A DNA stretch of 64,000 bases from JBBRHQ01 sp963720735 (GTDB lineage: Bacteria; Actinomycetota; Thermoleophilia; Solirubrobacterales; 70-9). This document shows, piece by piece, positions 9,176 to 19,331 of this stretch (the first letter of the stretch is position 1; each line of letters begins with the position of its first letter). Location: assembly GCA_963720735.1 (NCBI GenBank), contig CAVRGL010000002.1, forward strand, positions 62,001 to 126,000, given 5' to 3'. The position numbers and the translations under genes were made by a program. The notes under the pieces were generated by a model. That model was not told where the DNA came from and did not search any database. It was given only the letters and a program-made list of their open reading frames with translations.

Positions 9176-9907
9176 TCAATGCCGGGGGCCTCTCTCGCAG
9201 CCCTGCGAGCGGCCCCGGCCGGGGCCGCCGTCGCAGTAATCGTTGCCGTGACCTCCGTAGAGGCGGTCGCTGCTGGCCCCGCCGTAGAGGCGGTCGCGGC
9301 CGCCGTCACCGTGGCAGCCGTCGTGCCCCGGCCCCATCCGGCAGACATCCGGGCCGGGGCCGCCCCAGCAGCCGTCGCTGCCGGTGCTCGCCCGGCAGTA
9401 GTCCCTGCCCGCCCCGCCGACGCAGTCGGTGTTGCGGGGACCGGTGATGCAGATGTCCCGGCCGGGGCCCCCGACGCAGCGGTTGCGCCGTGTCCCCTGC
9501 GGATAGCAGGTGTCGCGCTCGCCGTTTGCGATCAGCTTGTCGGAGCCCTTGCCGAGATAGGCGGTGAGGGGGATCGGCAGCCGATTGAGAACCTCGGCCT
9601 TGTCATCGGAGGGACCCATCACGAGGACGATCGAGGAGACGCCGGAAAGCGGGCAGACGGCCTTGCGCCGCCGCAGGATGAAGCGGCATCCCTGCGGGCG
9701 CGATTTCGCCATGTAACCCCTGACGACGATCCGCCTGCGGCTGGCGGTGATCCTCAGGTGCGAGCCGGAGGCGGCGCCATGGACCACGATCTGGCCTTCG
9801 GGAGCGGCGCCGGCGGGCCAGCCGAGCAGCGCCGCCGAGGCGGCGATCCCGACCGCGGCGAGGATCGCCCACCGGCTCCGCCTGGTGAATCGAGCAGGAA
9901 TGATCAC
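9176..9907 (-). CDS. Secreted Cys-rich protein with RTX-like glycine/aspartate repeats
   Basis: A signal segment (WAILAAVGIAASAALLGWPAGAAP, given here in outline) is followed by a beta domain of about 100 residues with a CRF...AVC pair. The C-terminal half (from about residue 135) consists of nonapeptide-like repeats such as GGPGRDIC, GGAGRDYC, GGPGPDVC and GGHGNDYC. These copy the RTX calcium-binding pattern GGxGxDxL but place Cys where the hydrophobic residue normally stands. RTX repeats bind calcium between parallel beta-roll turns; here disulfides may also lock the roll. GTG 9907 is taken as the start, but AAGGAG directly abuts it, so ATT 9901, 5 nt after that site, is also possible. It is divergent from the DUF2277 gene. 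Confidence 0.75.
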   Translation of the reverse strand: MIIPARFTRRSRWAILAAVGIAASAALLGWPAGAAPEGQIVVHGAASGSHLRITASRRRIVVRGYMAKSRPQGCRFILRRRKAVCPLSGVSSIVLVMGPSDDKAEVLNRLPIPLTAYLGKGSDKLIANGERDTCYPQGTRRNRCVGGPGRDICITGPRNTDCVGGAGRDYCRASTGSDGCWGGPGPDVCRMGPGHDGCHGDGGRDRLYGGASSDRLYGGHGNDYCDGGPGRGRSQGCERGPRH

Positions 9908-9976
9908 TCCTTGATACCGACTCCGGAGTGCGGGGTGCGAGCAGGCCTCGAGGAGGAGTGCCGCTACGCTGAGGCC

Positions 9977-10246
9977 ATGTGCCGAAACATCCGCACCCTT
10001 CACAATTTCGATCCCCCGACGACCGAGGAGGAGGTCCACGAGGCCGCCCTTCAGTACGTCCGGAAGATCAGCGGTTCGAGCAAGCCGTCGAAGGCGAACG
10101 CCGAGGTGTTCGACCGGGCCGTCGAGGAGATCTCCGCGGCGACCCGGGCGCTGCTCGACGGGCTGACCACCTCGGCGCCCCCGAAGAACCGGGAGGACGA
10201 GGCGGCCAAGCGCCGCGCCCGCGCCAAGCTGCGCTTCGCTGCCTGA
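9977..10246 (+). CDS. DUF2277 domain-containing protein
   Basis: An 89-residue cytosolic protein starting MCRNIRTLHNFDPPTTEEEV, the hallmark of the DUF2277 family. It is followed by an Arg/Lys-rich helical C-terminus (KRRARAKLRFAA). Family length is usually 85-95 residues, so it is complete. Function is unknown; members are widespread in actinobacteria. ATG 9977 is forced by the conserved MCRNI start. It ends 16 bp from the EttA stop on the other strand. Confidence 0.88.
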   Translation: MCRNIRTLHNFDPPTTEEEVHEAALQYVRKISGSSKPSKANAEVFDRAVEEISAATRALLDGLTTSAPPKNREDEAAKRRARAKLRFAA

Positions 10247-10262
10247 GGCGAGTCCGGATCGC

Positions 10263-11921
<1,659 letters not shown>

Positions 11922-11957
11922 CGCCGGCCACGATAGCCGTGTCGCTACGGTGGGCGG

Positions 11958-12821
11958 GTGCCCGGCCCGCTCCTCGCAGTCGATGCCCCCTCGATGCTGT
12001 TCCGAGCCTTCTACGCGCTGCCACGCACGATCCGCGGCAGTGACGACCGGCCCGTCAACGCTCTCCTGGGCGCGGCCAACCTGATCCTGCGTGAGGTCGA
12101 GGCCCACTCGCCCCGTGCGGTCGTCCTCTGCTTCGGGCCCGACGCCGCCGAATACAGGGTCGAGCTGTTCCCCGCCTACCACGCGGACCGCGACGCGGTG
12201 CCGGAGGAGCTTGCTCCGCAGTTCGCCGCCAGCTCCGACTTCTTCGGCGCCTTCGGCTGGACGATCGCCGACCATGACTCGCTGGAGGCCGACGACCTGC
12301 TCGGCTCCTTCGCCGCGCGGGAGAGCGATGCCGGCGGAAGGGCGCTGCTGCTGACCGGAGACCGCGACATGTACCAGTGCGCGAGCAAGCGGGTCAGCGT
12401 CCTCTACGTGCGCACGGGCGGCCGCGGCGCCGAGGTGGTGACCCCGGCGGAGGTGCGCCGGCGCTACGGGATCGGGCCCGAGCTGGTTCCCGACTTCATC
12501 GCCCTGCGCGGCGACCCCTCGGACGGCATCCCGGGGGCGAAGGGCGTCGGCGAGAAGACAGCGGCCGAACTACTGGGCCGCCACGGCTCGCTCGAGGCGG
12601 TGCTCGATGCGGCCACCGGCGAGACCAGGCAGCGGCTGCGGGCCTCGCTGCTCGGCTCACGCGAGGAGCTGCTCGCCTTCAAGCGGATCGCGACGCTCCA
12701 GGACGCGGAAGTGAAGCTCCCCGCCGACCGGGCGACCGGCTGGCGGGGAGGGGCGGAGGCCGCCCGCGAGCTGGGTATGAACCGGCTCGCCGAGCGGCTC
12801 GAGAAGGCCGGGGCCGCCTAG
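11958..12821 (+). CDS. 5'-3' exonuclease (polymerase I N-terminal-like)
   Basis: A 287-residue stand-alone FEN/5'-3' exonuclease. The metal-binding acidic clusters are visible in LLAVDAPSMLFRAF, DSLEADDLLGSFA and LLTGDRDMYQ. The helix-hairpin-helix/H3TH DNA-binding segment is IPGAKGVGEKTAAELL (residues about 193-208). Such proteins remove RNA primers and flaps; actinobacteria often carry one beside a full DNA polymerase I. The start is GTG 11958 (MPGPLLAVDAP), placing the first Asp at the usual distance. The stop overlaps the stop of the convergent Rpf-like gene by 4 bp. Confidence 0.93.
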   Translation: MPGPLLAVDAPSMLFRAFYALPRTIRGSDDRPVNALLGAANLILREVEAHSPRAVVLCFGPDAAEYRVELFPAYHADRDAVPEELAPQFAASSDFFGAFGWTIADHDSLEADDLLGSFAARESDAGGRALLLTGDRDMYQCASKRVSVLYVRTGGRGAEVVTPAEVRRRYGIGPELVPDFIALRGDPSDGIPGAKGVGEKTAAELLGRHGSLEAVLDAATGETRQRLRASLLGSREELLAFKRIATLQDAEVKLPADRATGWRGGAEAARELGMNRLAERLEKAGAA

Positions 12822-13264
12822 CCGCAGACCGGCCAGTGGCCGGCCCCGTCGCGGCGCTTCAGAAAAACAGCGACCACGCCCTGGGTCCGGTAGGAGTAGG
12901 CGATCGGGTCGCCTCCCGGGCTCTTCGGAGAGCTGCGCCAGGTGGACTTAAGGAACTGGAAGGCGCCGCGGTAAAGGCCTCCGCCGCCGATCGCGCGCGG
13001 ATTGCCGCCCGACTCGCACTCGCTGGTCCGGTGCGCCCAGCGCCGGGCGGTGCGGGGAAAGCCGTACCAGATCCGGTCATAGCGGTCGGCGAGGCGCTTG
13101 CTCGCCGAGTGGCTGCCGTCCTTGGTACCGGTGCCCATGCCGCCGCTGGCCGCGCCCGCGGCGCCGGCGCCGATCGCGGCGGTCGTCATCACGGCAAGCG
13201 CCACGATCGCGAGCAGGGATAGCCAGGGTCGAAGGTTCGCCAGGGAAGGTTTGAAACTCATCAC
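12818..13264 (-). CDS. Rpf/transglycosylase-like secreted muralytic protein
   Basis: A 148-residue exported protein. The signal peptide spans residues about 12-38 (LSLLAIVALAVMTTAAIGAG), followed by a Gly/Ser linker and a lysozyme-like domain with SECESGGNP and YRGAFQFLKSTW. This is the pattern of resuscitation-promoting-factor and transglycosylase-like domains, where the Glu of CESGG is catalytic. It likely cleaves the glycan strand of peptidoglycan during growth or reactivation. Cysteines in CESGG and at the C-terminus (PVCG) may form a disulfide. The upstream RNA (13280-13400) matches the c-di-AMP riboswitch that controls rpf-like genes in other actinobacteria. Start M 13264 or M 13261. 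Confidence 0.85.
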   Translation of the reverse strand: MMSFKPSLANLRPWLSLLAIVALAVMTTAAIGAGAAGAASGGMGTGTKDGSHSASKRLADRYDRIWYGFPRTARRWAHRTSECESGGNPRAIGGGGLYRGAFQFLKSTWRSSPKSPGGDPIAYSYRTQGVVAVFLKRRDGAGHWPVCG

Positions 13265-13279
13265 GCTCCGCTCTCGTCG

Positions 13280-13400
13280 CTTCCGGGGTTAGCTGACGGG
13301 CTCGCGCTGAAGAGCTAGCGCTACACGGCGCTACGGCCGTGATTCGCCCCAACAATTGGGTCCCCCGTCCCCCGCCGCCATGAGCAAGCGGGGACTCAGC
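13280..13400 (-). promoter_or_regulatory. c-di-AMP riboswitch (ydaO/yuaA class)
   Basis: The minus-strand leader of the Rpf-like gene carries the conserved blocks of this riboswitch in the right order. A GGCGGCGGGGGAC purine-rich block (about 13368-13381) comes first, then GGGGCGAATC (13341-13350), a CGCTAGC...GCGAG variable stem, and CCCGTCAGCTAACCCCGGAAGC (split here as CCCGTCAGCTAACCCC, 13284-13299, plus GGAAGC). The distance to the start codon is about 20 nt. In actinobacteria this class usually turns off cell-wall hydrolase genes at high c-di-AMP. The boundaries are approximate. Confidence 0.85.
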
Positions 13401-13509
13401 AGGAATATGAACTGGCCGCAGATTAGCAAAGTATTAGGACGCCATTAGTCCATGCCCGTGTCCCCGGCCCCGGTGAGATCTGCAGCCATGGTGCAAGACT
13501 GTTTTGGCA

Positions 13510-14121
13510 ATGGGGAGGCTGCCACCGATCCGGGCTCTGGGCATCGGCGTCGTCCTGGCGATCCTGCTGCTGCCGCTCCAGGCCTCGGCGAGCCAGCGAC
13601 GGGCGCCTCTGCGGCTCGACACGGCAACCGCGACCGGGAACAACCTGATCACCGACGACTTCAGCGCCGTCGACATCGACGTCGATGCATCCAGCGGCCC
13701 CTCGGGCGAGAACCCTCGCGGCACCGCCTCCTTCAACCCAGGGGGCATGCTGCCGATCTCCGGCCCGGTCTCATGCCTGAACGTCAAGGGCAATGTCGCG
13801 GTGCTGACGGTGCAGGGCCCGTTCTCGAATGCGCCCGGATTCCTCGGCTTCAGCCTGAGGCTGATCGACAACGGCGGCGGTGGCGATGACGTCTTCCAAT
13901 ACTGGCCCGCCGACCCCGAGTTCCCCGACCCGCTCGACTGCCGGGTCGGCGCCCTGGATTGGTTCGGCGGGACGCTGATCGGCAGGGCGGTGGTCACCGA
14001 CGCGCCGGCGCTGCCCACCTCACGCAGGCAGTGCCGCCACGGCGGCTGGGCGAGCTTCGGGTTCCGCAGCAAGAAGCAGTGCTTCCGCTTCGTCAAGCGC
14101 CAGCGGCACGGGGCGCCGTAG
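13510..14121 (+). CDS. Secreted hypothetical protein
   Basis: A 203-residue exported protein of no family I recognise. A signal peptide (residues about 8-28, IGVVLAILLLPLQASAS) precedes a beta-rich mature domain resembling actinobacterial post-SEC proteins in which NVKGNVAVLTVQGP and IDNGGGGDD occur. This looks like an Ig/jelly-roll-type module with a CLNV...DC pair and a basic Cys-containing tail (RQCRHGG, KKQCFRF). The start could be TTG 13504 or ATG 13510; ATG is preferred. No clear ribosome-binding site is seen. It is divergent from the riboswitch-controlled gene and stands alone. Confidence 0.7.
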   Translation: MGRLPPIRALGIGVVLAILLLPLQASASQRRAPLRLDTATATGNNLITDDFSAVDIDVDASSGPSGENPRGTASFNPGGMLPISGPVSCLNVKGNVAVLTVQGPFSNAPGFLGFSLRLIDNGGGGDDVFQYWPADPEFPDPLDCRVGALDWFGGTLIGRAVVTDAPALPTSRRQCRHGGWASFGFRSKKQCFRFVKRQRHGAP

Positions 14122-14279
14122 CGGCGCCGGGCCGGATATCAGACGGCGGGCCGGCGCACCCGGCCCCCGTACATCGGTAGGTCCACGGCGGGTCCGGCCC
14201 GGAGGATCTGCTCCCACATCCGCGAGACCCCGGCGGTGCCGTATTCGCGGACCCGGCGGACCGCGTCGAGGTCAAGCAC

Positions 14280-14600
14280 ATGAACCAGACAGGAAGGCGC
14301 GAGCAGCTTGCCGCCGCCGCCAGGGAGGTGCTGCTGGAGCGGGGCGCGGTGGGCCTTCGCGTCAAGGATGTCGCCGAGCGGGCCAGCTCGCCCCAAGCAG
14401 CGTCCTCTACTATCGCCGAGGCGATCGCCCGCGGTTTCGTCGGTATGGAGGACGGGCTCGGCCTGCAGGTCGTGATCGGCCATTCCGGCCTGGATGCAGG
14501 CGAAGCCGAAAGGATCCTGCTCGCCTACGGAAGCGGGATGACGGGTGTGCGGCTCGAGGACGTGCCGGTTCCCGAGGCACCGGTTCCCTCACCGGCCTGA
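14280..14600 (+). pseudogene. TetR-family regulator remnant with internal deletion
   Basis: The first 35 residues (REQLAAAAREVLLERGAVGLR, shown in part, then VKDVAERA) are a typical TetR helix-turn-helix N-terminus. The next part, which should read about SVLYY, is present only in another frame (AGC GTC CTC TAC TAT near 14398). The frame then runs into FVGMEDGLGLQVVIGHSGLD and AERILLAYGSGM, which look like the C-terminal ligand-binding end. At 106 residues it is half the normal TetR length, so the middle has been deleted together with a frameshift. It is probably non-functional. There is no obvious target gene beside it. Confidence 0.6.
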
Positions 14601-14609
14601 GGCGATCCG

Positions 14610-16958
14610 CTAGCCGGAGCGGGGAACGCCGCGGCAGCTGGCGCGCTGGCGGTCCCGCGGGAAGGGGAGGTCGGCGATCACCGCCGTCTCCAGGTAGTCG
14701 TTCTCGATCTTGCTCCCCGAGAAGCCACTGAGCCGGGCGGCGGTCTGCTCGAGCTCGGGCCGCGGCCCGTCCGGCCGCACCCAGGGGGCGATCGCCAGGA
14801 ACTGGCGCTTCGGCCCGGCATAGCGGCGGAACGGCGGCTGGTCGGCGGGCAGGGCGCGGCGGTTGCCGATGTAGGTGCAGCGGCGCGTCCCGCGCAGGCC
14901 CCGCTCGGTGATCGCGGTCTGGCCGTCGAAGGCGAGGTCGGCGAGGTTGCCGACCAGGTGGGGCGTGACGTTGTAGTCGAACGAGACGGTCGGATCGGCG
15001 CTGGCTCGCCAGGTCGAGCCCATCCACTCAAGCGGCTGCCACGCTCCCTGCCCGCCGGTCCCGGCCCAGGGCCCCGGGTTGGCCTCGTCCTGCATCACCA
15101 GGTTCGCGCCGAGCCGCTCCAGGCAGGGCATGTAGTAGGTGGAGAGGTCGGAGCACGGATCGAGGCCCGGCGGCTTCATCCCGAAGTCGTATCCGTAGGT
15201 GAACGCCGGCAGGCTGGTCGCGAAGGCCATCCGCGCCCGGCTGTGAGGAAGCCGGTATGGACGGACGTTGGCGATCCCGTCGGCGCCGCTCGCCGGGCCG
15301 GGGGTGAGTTGCAACGACTGCTCGATCGGGGTCAGCGGCACCTTGCGGTTCTGCGCGACCACGTTTCGCAGCGGTAGCGGGCCCTCCCGGCGCACGTAAC
15401 GCGGGGCCCAGAGGAAGGCCTCGTTGTAGACCTGCGGGGCGGTGGCGACGAAGACGCTCTCGGGCTTCGGCAGGTCCGGATCGCGGAAGGTGTCGACCTC
15501 GGCGGGGTCGCGCGACTCGCGGAACGGCGCCTGGTCGTTCGACCCCAGCATGTAGACGCCGTAGCGCCGGGCCATGTCGGAGAACACCTGCATCCAGCCG
15601 CGTGCGAAGGTGTCGGTGGTCGAGAGGAATGGAGCGGCCAGTACCGGAACGTCCGGAAAACGGGTCTCATAGGCGGAGCGCGGGCCAGCATAGGCATCGC
15701 CCGCAGATAGTGCCGCCATCAGGGCCGCGCAAGGCGGCGGCGCGCCGGCGCAGGATGCCGGCGGATCCGGGCCCGCGGCGATCTCCCGGGCGGCGGCCCC
15801 CCTGGACCCGGTCGCCAGGGTCATCAACCCGACGTCCTCGTTGAAGGCGACGACGTTGGGCCGCCCCCTCGCCTCAAACGGGACGACGTAGCGGCGGATC
15901 ATGCACTCGATCTTCCGCCTGAAGGAGCCGTAGGTCCGGACGTGGCGAAGATCCTGCTTGAGCTGCATCGCGAACACCCGCGGGGCTCCCCGGGCGGGAT
16001 CGAGCGCCTTGATCGGCGGCAGGCTGCGCGAGGCGGCGAGCCGCCGGCATTGCGAGGCGGTCGGAGGCGCGGGGATGCGCGGCGGTGGCCCCTCGGCGCG
16101 GGCGAAGACCCGCCGGGCCCTGGTCGGGTCGTTGGTGATCAGGGCGTCGACGCCGATCTCGAAGGCGGACCTTATGTCGGCCGGCTGATCGACCGTGTAG
16201 GGGACGACCTGCAACCCGGCGGCGTGGGCCTCGGAAACGTAGTCCTGGGAGACCGGCCATTGCGGAGAGACCCACTGATTGCCCTCGGCGTGGGCCAGGT
16301 TGATGCCGGATGGGTTGGCCCCCAGCGTAAGCAGGGATGTGTCGATGGCCGACAGCCGCTGCTGGGCCACGGTCAGGTTCGGTGGCCAGAAGCTCTGAAT
16401 GATGAGTTGATCCGACGGAACACCGCTGCGCTTGATCGCATCGGTGACCGTGGTTGCGAAGCTGAAGGTTGCGTCGAAGTCCGGATCGGTGGGGATGTTC
16501 TTGATCTCGATGTTCGCCGAGGCGCCGGTCCGGCGCAGCAGGCGGAGGACGGTGCTCAGCCGCGGGATCGGCGCCCGGCGGGGATCGGAGGGCGCGAGCT
16601 GGCGAAGATGATCCTCGGCCCCCAGCACGTCCAGCTTGCAGCCGCGAAGCTGGGCGAAGGTGCGGTCGGCGAGCAACCCTGTACAGGGCGTCACCCGGTC
16701 GAGGGTGGCGTCGTGGAAGACGACTGGGACCCCGTCGGCGGTGACCTTCGCGTCCAGCTCGAGCGTGAACCCGTGCCTGGCCGCCTGGCGGAAGGCCGGC
16801 ATCGTGTTCTCGGGATAGGTCGGCGTCCCGCTGACGATCGCCCCGCCACGATGGGCGTGGATGTAGGGCGAGGCGCCGGCTGGGGCCGCGCCCGGCAGCG
16901 CCAGCAGCCCGCCCATCGCGGCCAGTACGAGTGCTCTTGGGACGAGGCGGGAAGGCAA
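14610..16958 (-). CDS. Secreted glycerophosphodiester phosphodiesterase fused to a nitrilase-like domain
   Basis: A 782-residue exported two-domain protein. After a signal peptide (residues 1-29) comes a GDPD TIM barrel (about 30-290): HAHRGG, YPENTMPAFRQA, LELDAKVTADGVPVVFHD and ALITNDP are the catalytic and metal-binding motifs. It should hydrolyse glycerophosphodiesters to glycerol-3-phosphate. The second half (about 330-782) has the layout of a carbon-nitrogen hydrolase: Glu in VVAFNEDVGL, Lys in NRKVPLTPIE, and GANLVMQDEANPGPW after the third motif. Where the catalytic Cys is expected (usually ICYE) the sequence reads AFATSLPAF, so the nitrilase part may be inactive or altered. It is next to the P450 pseudogene on the same strand. 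Confidence 0.85.
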   Translation of the reverse strand: MPSRLVPRALVLAAMGGLLALPGAAPAGASPYIHAHRGGAIVSGTPTYPENTMPAFRQAARHGFTLELDAKVTADGVPVVFHDATLDRVTPCTGLLADRTFAQLRGCKLDVLGAEDHLRQLAPSDPRRAPIPRLSTVLRLLRRTGASANIEIKNIPTDPDFDATFSFATTVTDAIKRSGVPSDQLIIQSFWPPNLTVAQQRLSAIDTSLLTLGANPSGINLAHAEGNQWVSPQWPVSQDYVSEAHAAGLQVVPYTVDQPADIRSAFEIGVDALITNDPTRARRVFARAEGPPPRIPAPPTASQCRRLAASRSLPPIKALDPARGAPRVFAMQLKQDLRHVRTYGSFRRKIECMIRRYVVPFEARGRPNVVAFNEDVGLMTLATGSRGAAAREIAAGPDPPASCAGAPPPCAALMAALSAGDAYAGPRSAYETRFPDVPVLAAPFLSTTDTFARGWMQVFSDMARRYGVYMLGSNDQAPFRESRDPAEVDTFRDPDLPKPESVFVATAPQVYNEAFLWAPRYVRREGPLPLRNVVAQNRKVPLTPIEQSLQLTPGPASGADGIANVRPYRLPHSRARMAFATSLPAFTYGYDFGMKPPGLDPCSDLSTYYMPCLERLGANLVMQDEANPGPWAGTGGQGAWQPLEWMGSTWRASADPTVSFDYNVTPHLVGNLADLAFDGQTAITERGLRGTRRCTYIGNRRALPADQPPFRRYAGPKRQFLAIAPWVRPDGPRPELEQTAARLSGFSGSKIENDYLETAVIADLPFPRDRQRASCRGVPRSG

Positions 16959-17023
16959 GCTCTCTCCGCCCCCATGCTCCCAGATCGGCGCTCAGGCGGG
17001 CGTCCTAGTCGACGCGGACCGGC

Positions 17024-18269
17024 TCAGCCGCCGAGCCGCACCGGCAGCTTCTTCAGCTGGTTAATGAAGGCGGACTCGACGACCGTCGGATCGCCCGCCA
17101 TCTCCATCGCGGGGTAGCGGGCCAGCGTCTCCTCGAAGAGGATCCGCAGCTCGAGCCGCGCCAGCGCCGTCCCCAGGCAGAAGTGGCGACCCCCAGCCCC
17201 GAAGGCCTGGTGCTCGGGATTGCGGCGCACGTCGAAGCGGTCGGGGTCCTCGTAGCGGGACTCGTCCCGGTTTGAGGACACGTACCACATGATCACCTTC
17301 TCGCCCTCGCGGATCTTCTGGCCTGCCAGCTCGGTGTCGCAGGTCGTGGTGCGGCGGAAGTGGGCGAAGGCGGGATACAGCCGCAGCGACTCCTCCACCG
17401 CGCTCGGGATCAGCGACGGGTCCTCGAGCAACAGCTCGCGCTGGTCGGGGTGCTCCATCAGGGCCCTCATGCCGCTGCAGTAGGTCGCCTTGGTGCTGTC
17501 GTTGCCCGCCGCGACCAGCAAGAAGAACCCCATGACGATCTCGTGCTCCTCGAGCTTCTCGCCGTCGATCTCGGCGTGGACGAGGACGCTGGTCAGATCG
17601 TCGAGTGGGCTGCTCGCGGCGGGCCGCGACCATCCGGCCGCAGCGGGCGAAGATCTCCGGGATGTCGTGCTCGAGCACGCCCTGGATCCCCTCGGGATTG
17701 AGATCCGGGTCCCCGGCCGCGAGCGCGGAGTTCATCAGGTTGGCCCATACCTCGTCGTCCTCGGGCGGGATCCCCATGAAGCTGCCGATCACCCGCGAGA
17801 CGGCTGGCTGGGCAACGTCGGCGACCAGGTCGCAGGTCTCGCGGCCTTCAATCCGGTCGAGGACGTCGGTGACGATCTCGCGGATCTCCTCCTCGTGGGC
17901 GGCGATCCGCTTCGGCGTGAAGCCGGCCTGGAAGAGCGCCTTGAGGCGGTCGTGCTTGGGCGGGTCCATGCCGATGAACATCGCCCGGCTGAGCTCGATC
18001 GGGAAGCCGGCGTTAATCGCGGTGACCCCGCCCAGCTCCGATGAGTAGGTCTTGTGGTCGCGGCTGACGGTATGGATGTCGTCGGCCCTGGTCACCGACC
18101 AGTAGCCGGCCTCCTCCGGGTACTCGCTGATCCGGCTGGTCCAGTGGACGGGACAACCCTGGCGCATCTCGCGGAACAGCTCGTGCGGCGGACCGTCGAG
18201 CCAGTAATCGCGCTCGGTGACCTGCACGTCCTTCAGGTCATCCTTGAGATCGCTGCCAGCTGAGTTCAT
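17024..18269 (-). pseudogene. Cytochrome P450 with single-base frameshift
   Basis: Two overlapping frames together encode a complete P450 of about 414 residues. The N-terminal frame (MNSAGSDLKDDLKDVQ to about 17606) ends in AARREQPT and continues in a shifted frame with DDLTSVLVHAEID, MGFFLLVAAGNDST (I-helix), EESLRLYP (ExxR) and FGAGGRHFCLG (haem Cys). Compared with the intact paralog at 5226, one extra base (in CCCACTCGACGATC, minus strand, about 17602-17606) explains the break. The start ATG 18269 has GGAGG upstream. All functional motifs are intact, so the defect is either very recent or a sequencing/assembly error. It lies between the GDPD gene and a divergent PfkB kinase. Confidence 0.9.
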
Positions 18270-18372
18270 GCCGACCTCCGTCGCTCGCCGATTCGCCGCC
18301 CGGGCCGGTCGGATACTACTACTGGCTGGCTGGCCAGCATTGCCGTGCTTCCCGCCTGGTTAGGGTTCGCCG

Positions 18373-19320
18373 ATGGTCACCGCGACCGAGCCTCGATCCG
18401 GCGGCGCCAAGCTCGCCGTGTTCGGGCCCAACCCGCTGCTCTCGATCAGCATCGAGCAACGCGCGGCCGAGGGCGACGACATCCACATCCACGCCGGCGG
18501 CCAGGGAGTCTGGGTGACGAGGATGGCGGGCGAGCTCGGCGCCGAGCCGGTGATGTGCGGGCTGCTCGGAGGCGAAACCGGCGCCGTCCTGCGCCCTCTC
18601 CTCGAGCAGCTTCCGGGACAGCTCCGGCTGATCGAGACGGCCGGGCCCAGCGGCTGCTACGTCAACGACCGCCGCGGCGGCGAGCGCGAGCTGGTGTCGC
18701 TGGCGGCGAGCCCGCCCCCCTCCCGGCACGAGGTCGACGACCTCTTCTCGGCGACCTGCGCCGCGGCGCTCGACGCCGGCGTCCTCGCGGTCTGCAACCC
18801 CTATCCGGCCGAGGCGCTGCCTCTGGACCTTTACGGCAGCCTCGTCGCCGACGCTCGGGCAAACGGCGCCCGGGTGCTCGTCGACCTCTCCTCACCACGG
18901 CTCGACAGCGCTCTGGAGGGCTCCCCCGACCTGGTCAAGCTCAACGACTGGGAGCTGGCCGAGTTCGTCTCCGGGCCGGTCGAAGGCGCCGACCTGCGCT
19001 CGGCTGCCGAGGAGTTGCGCCGGCGGGGCGCCGGCGCGGTCGTCGTGACCCGAGCGGAGCGCCCGACGCTCGTCCTGCGCGAGGACGAGGCGTGGTGGCT
19101 GACGCCGCCCCACTTCGACCGCGGCACCCGGGAGGGCTGCGGCGACTCGATGATGGGCGCGCTCGCGGCCTGCTTCGCAGAGGGGCGCGACTGGCGCGAG
19201 GCGCTGGTGATCGGCGCCGCCGCCGGGGCCGCCAACTTCCTGCGCCACGGCCTCGGGACCGGCGCTCGGCAGGTGGTCGAGGATCTCTCGCGCCAGGTCG
19301 AGCTGACGCCGGCCGACTGA
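18373..19320 (+). CDS. PfkB-family sugar kinase (1-phosphofructokinase-like)
   Basis: A 315-residue ribokinase-fold kinase of the 1-phosphofructokinase/hexose kinase subgroup. The family N-terminus reads FGPNPLLSISIEQ, the sugar-binding region is HIHAGGQGVWVTRMAGELG (normally GGKGxNVA), and the C-terminal GxGD catalytic signature is EGCGDSMMGAL (Asp as base). The substitution of GQGVWV for GKGINV makes substrate choice uncertain. It is divergent from the P450 pseudogene and convergent with the PHP phosphatase (11 bp). It is not linked to a PTS or sugar transporter, so a salvage or non-PTS role is likely. Confidence 0.85.
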   Translation: MVTATEPRSGGAKLAVFGPNPLLSISIEQRAAEGDDIHIHAGGQGVWVTRMAGELGAEPVMCGLLGGETGAVLRPLLEQLPGQLRLIETAGPSGCYVNDRRGGERELVSLAASPPPSRHEVDDLFSATCAAALDAGVLAVCNPYPAEALPLDLYGSLVADARANGARVLVDLSSPRLDSALEGSPDLVKLNDWELAEFVSGPVEGADLRSAAEELRRRGAGAVVVTRAERPTLVLREDEAWWLTPPHFDRGTREGCGDSMMGALAACFAEGRDWREALVIGAAAGAANFLRHGLGTGARQVVEDLSRQVELTPAD

Positions 19321-19331
19321 GGCGCCGGCGC

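Noticed and set aside
8648..9976. Upstream part of the 532-residue frame ending in DUF2277
   Set aside because: The DUF2277 family starts at MCRNI (9977); everything before is antisense to DUF6328 and the RTX-like gene.
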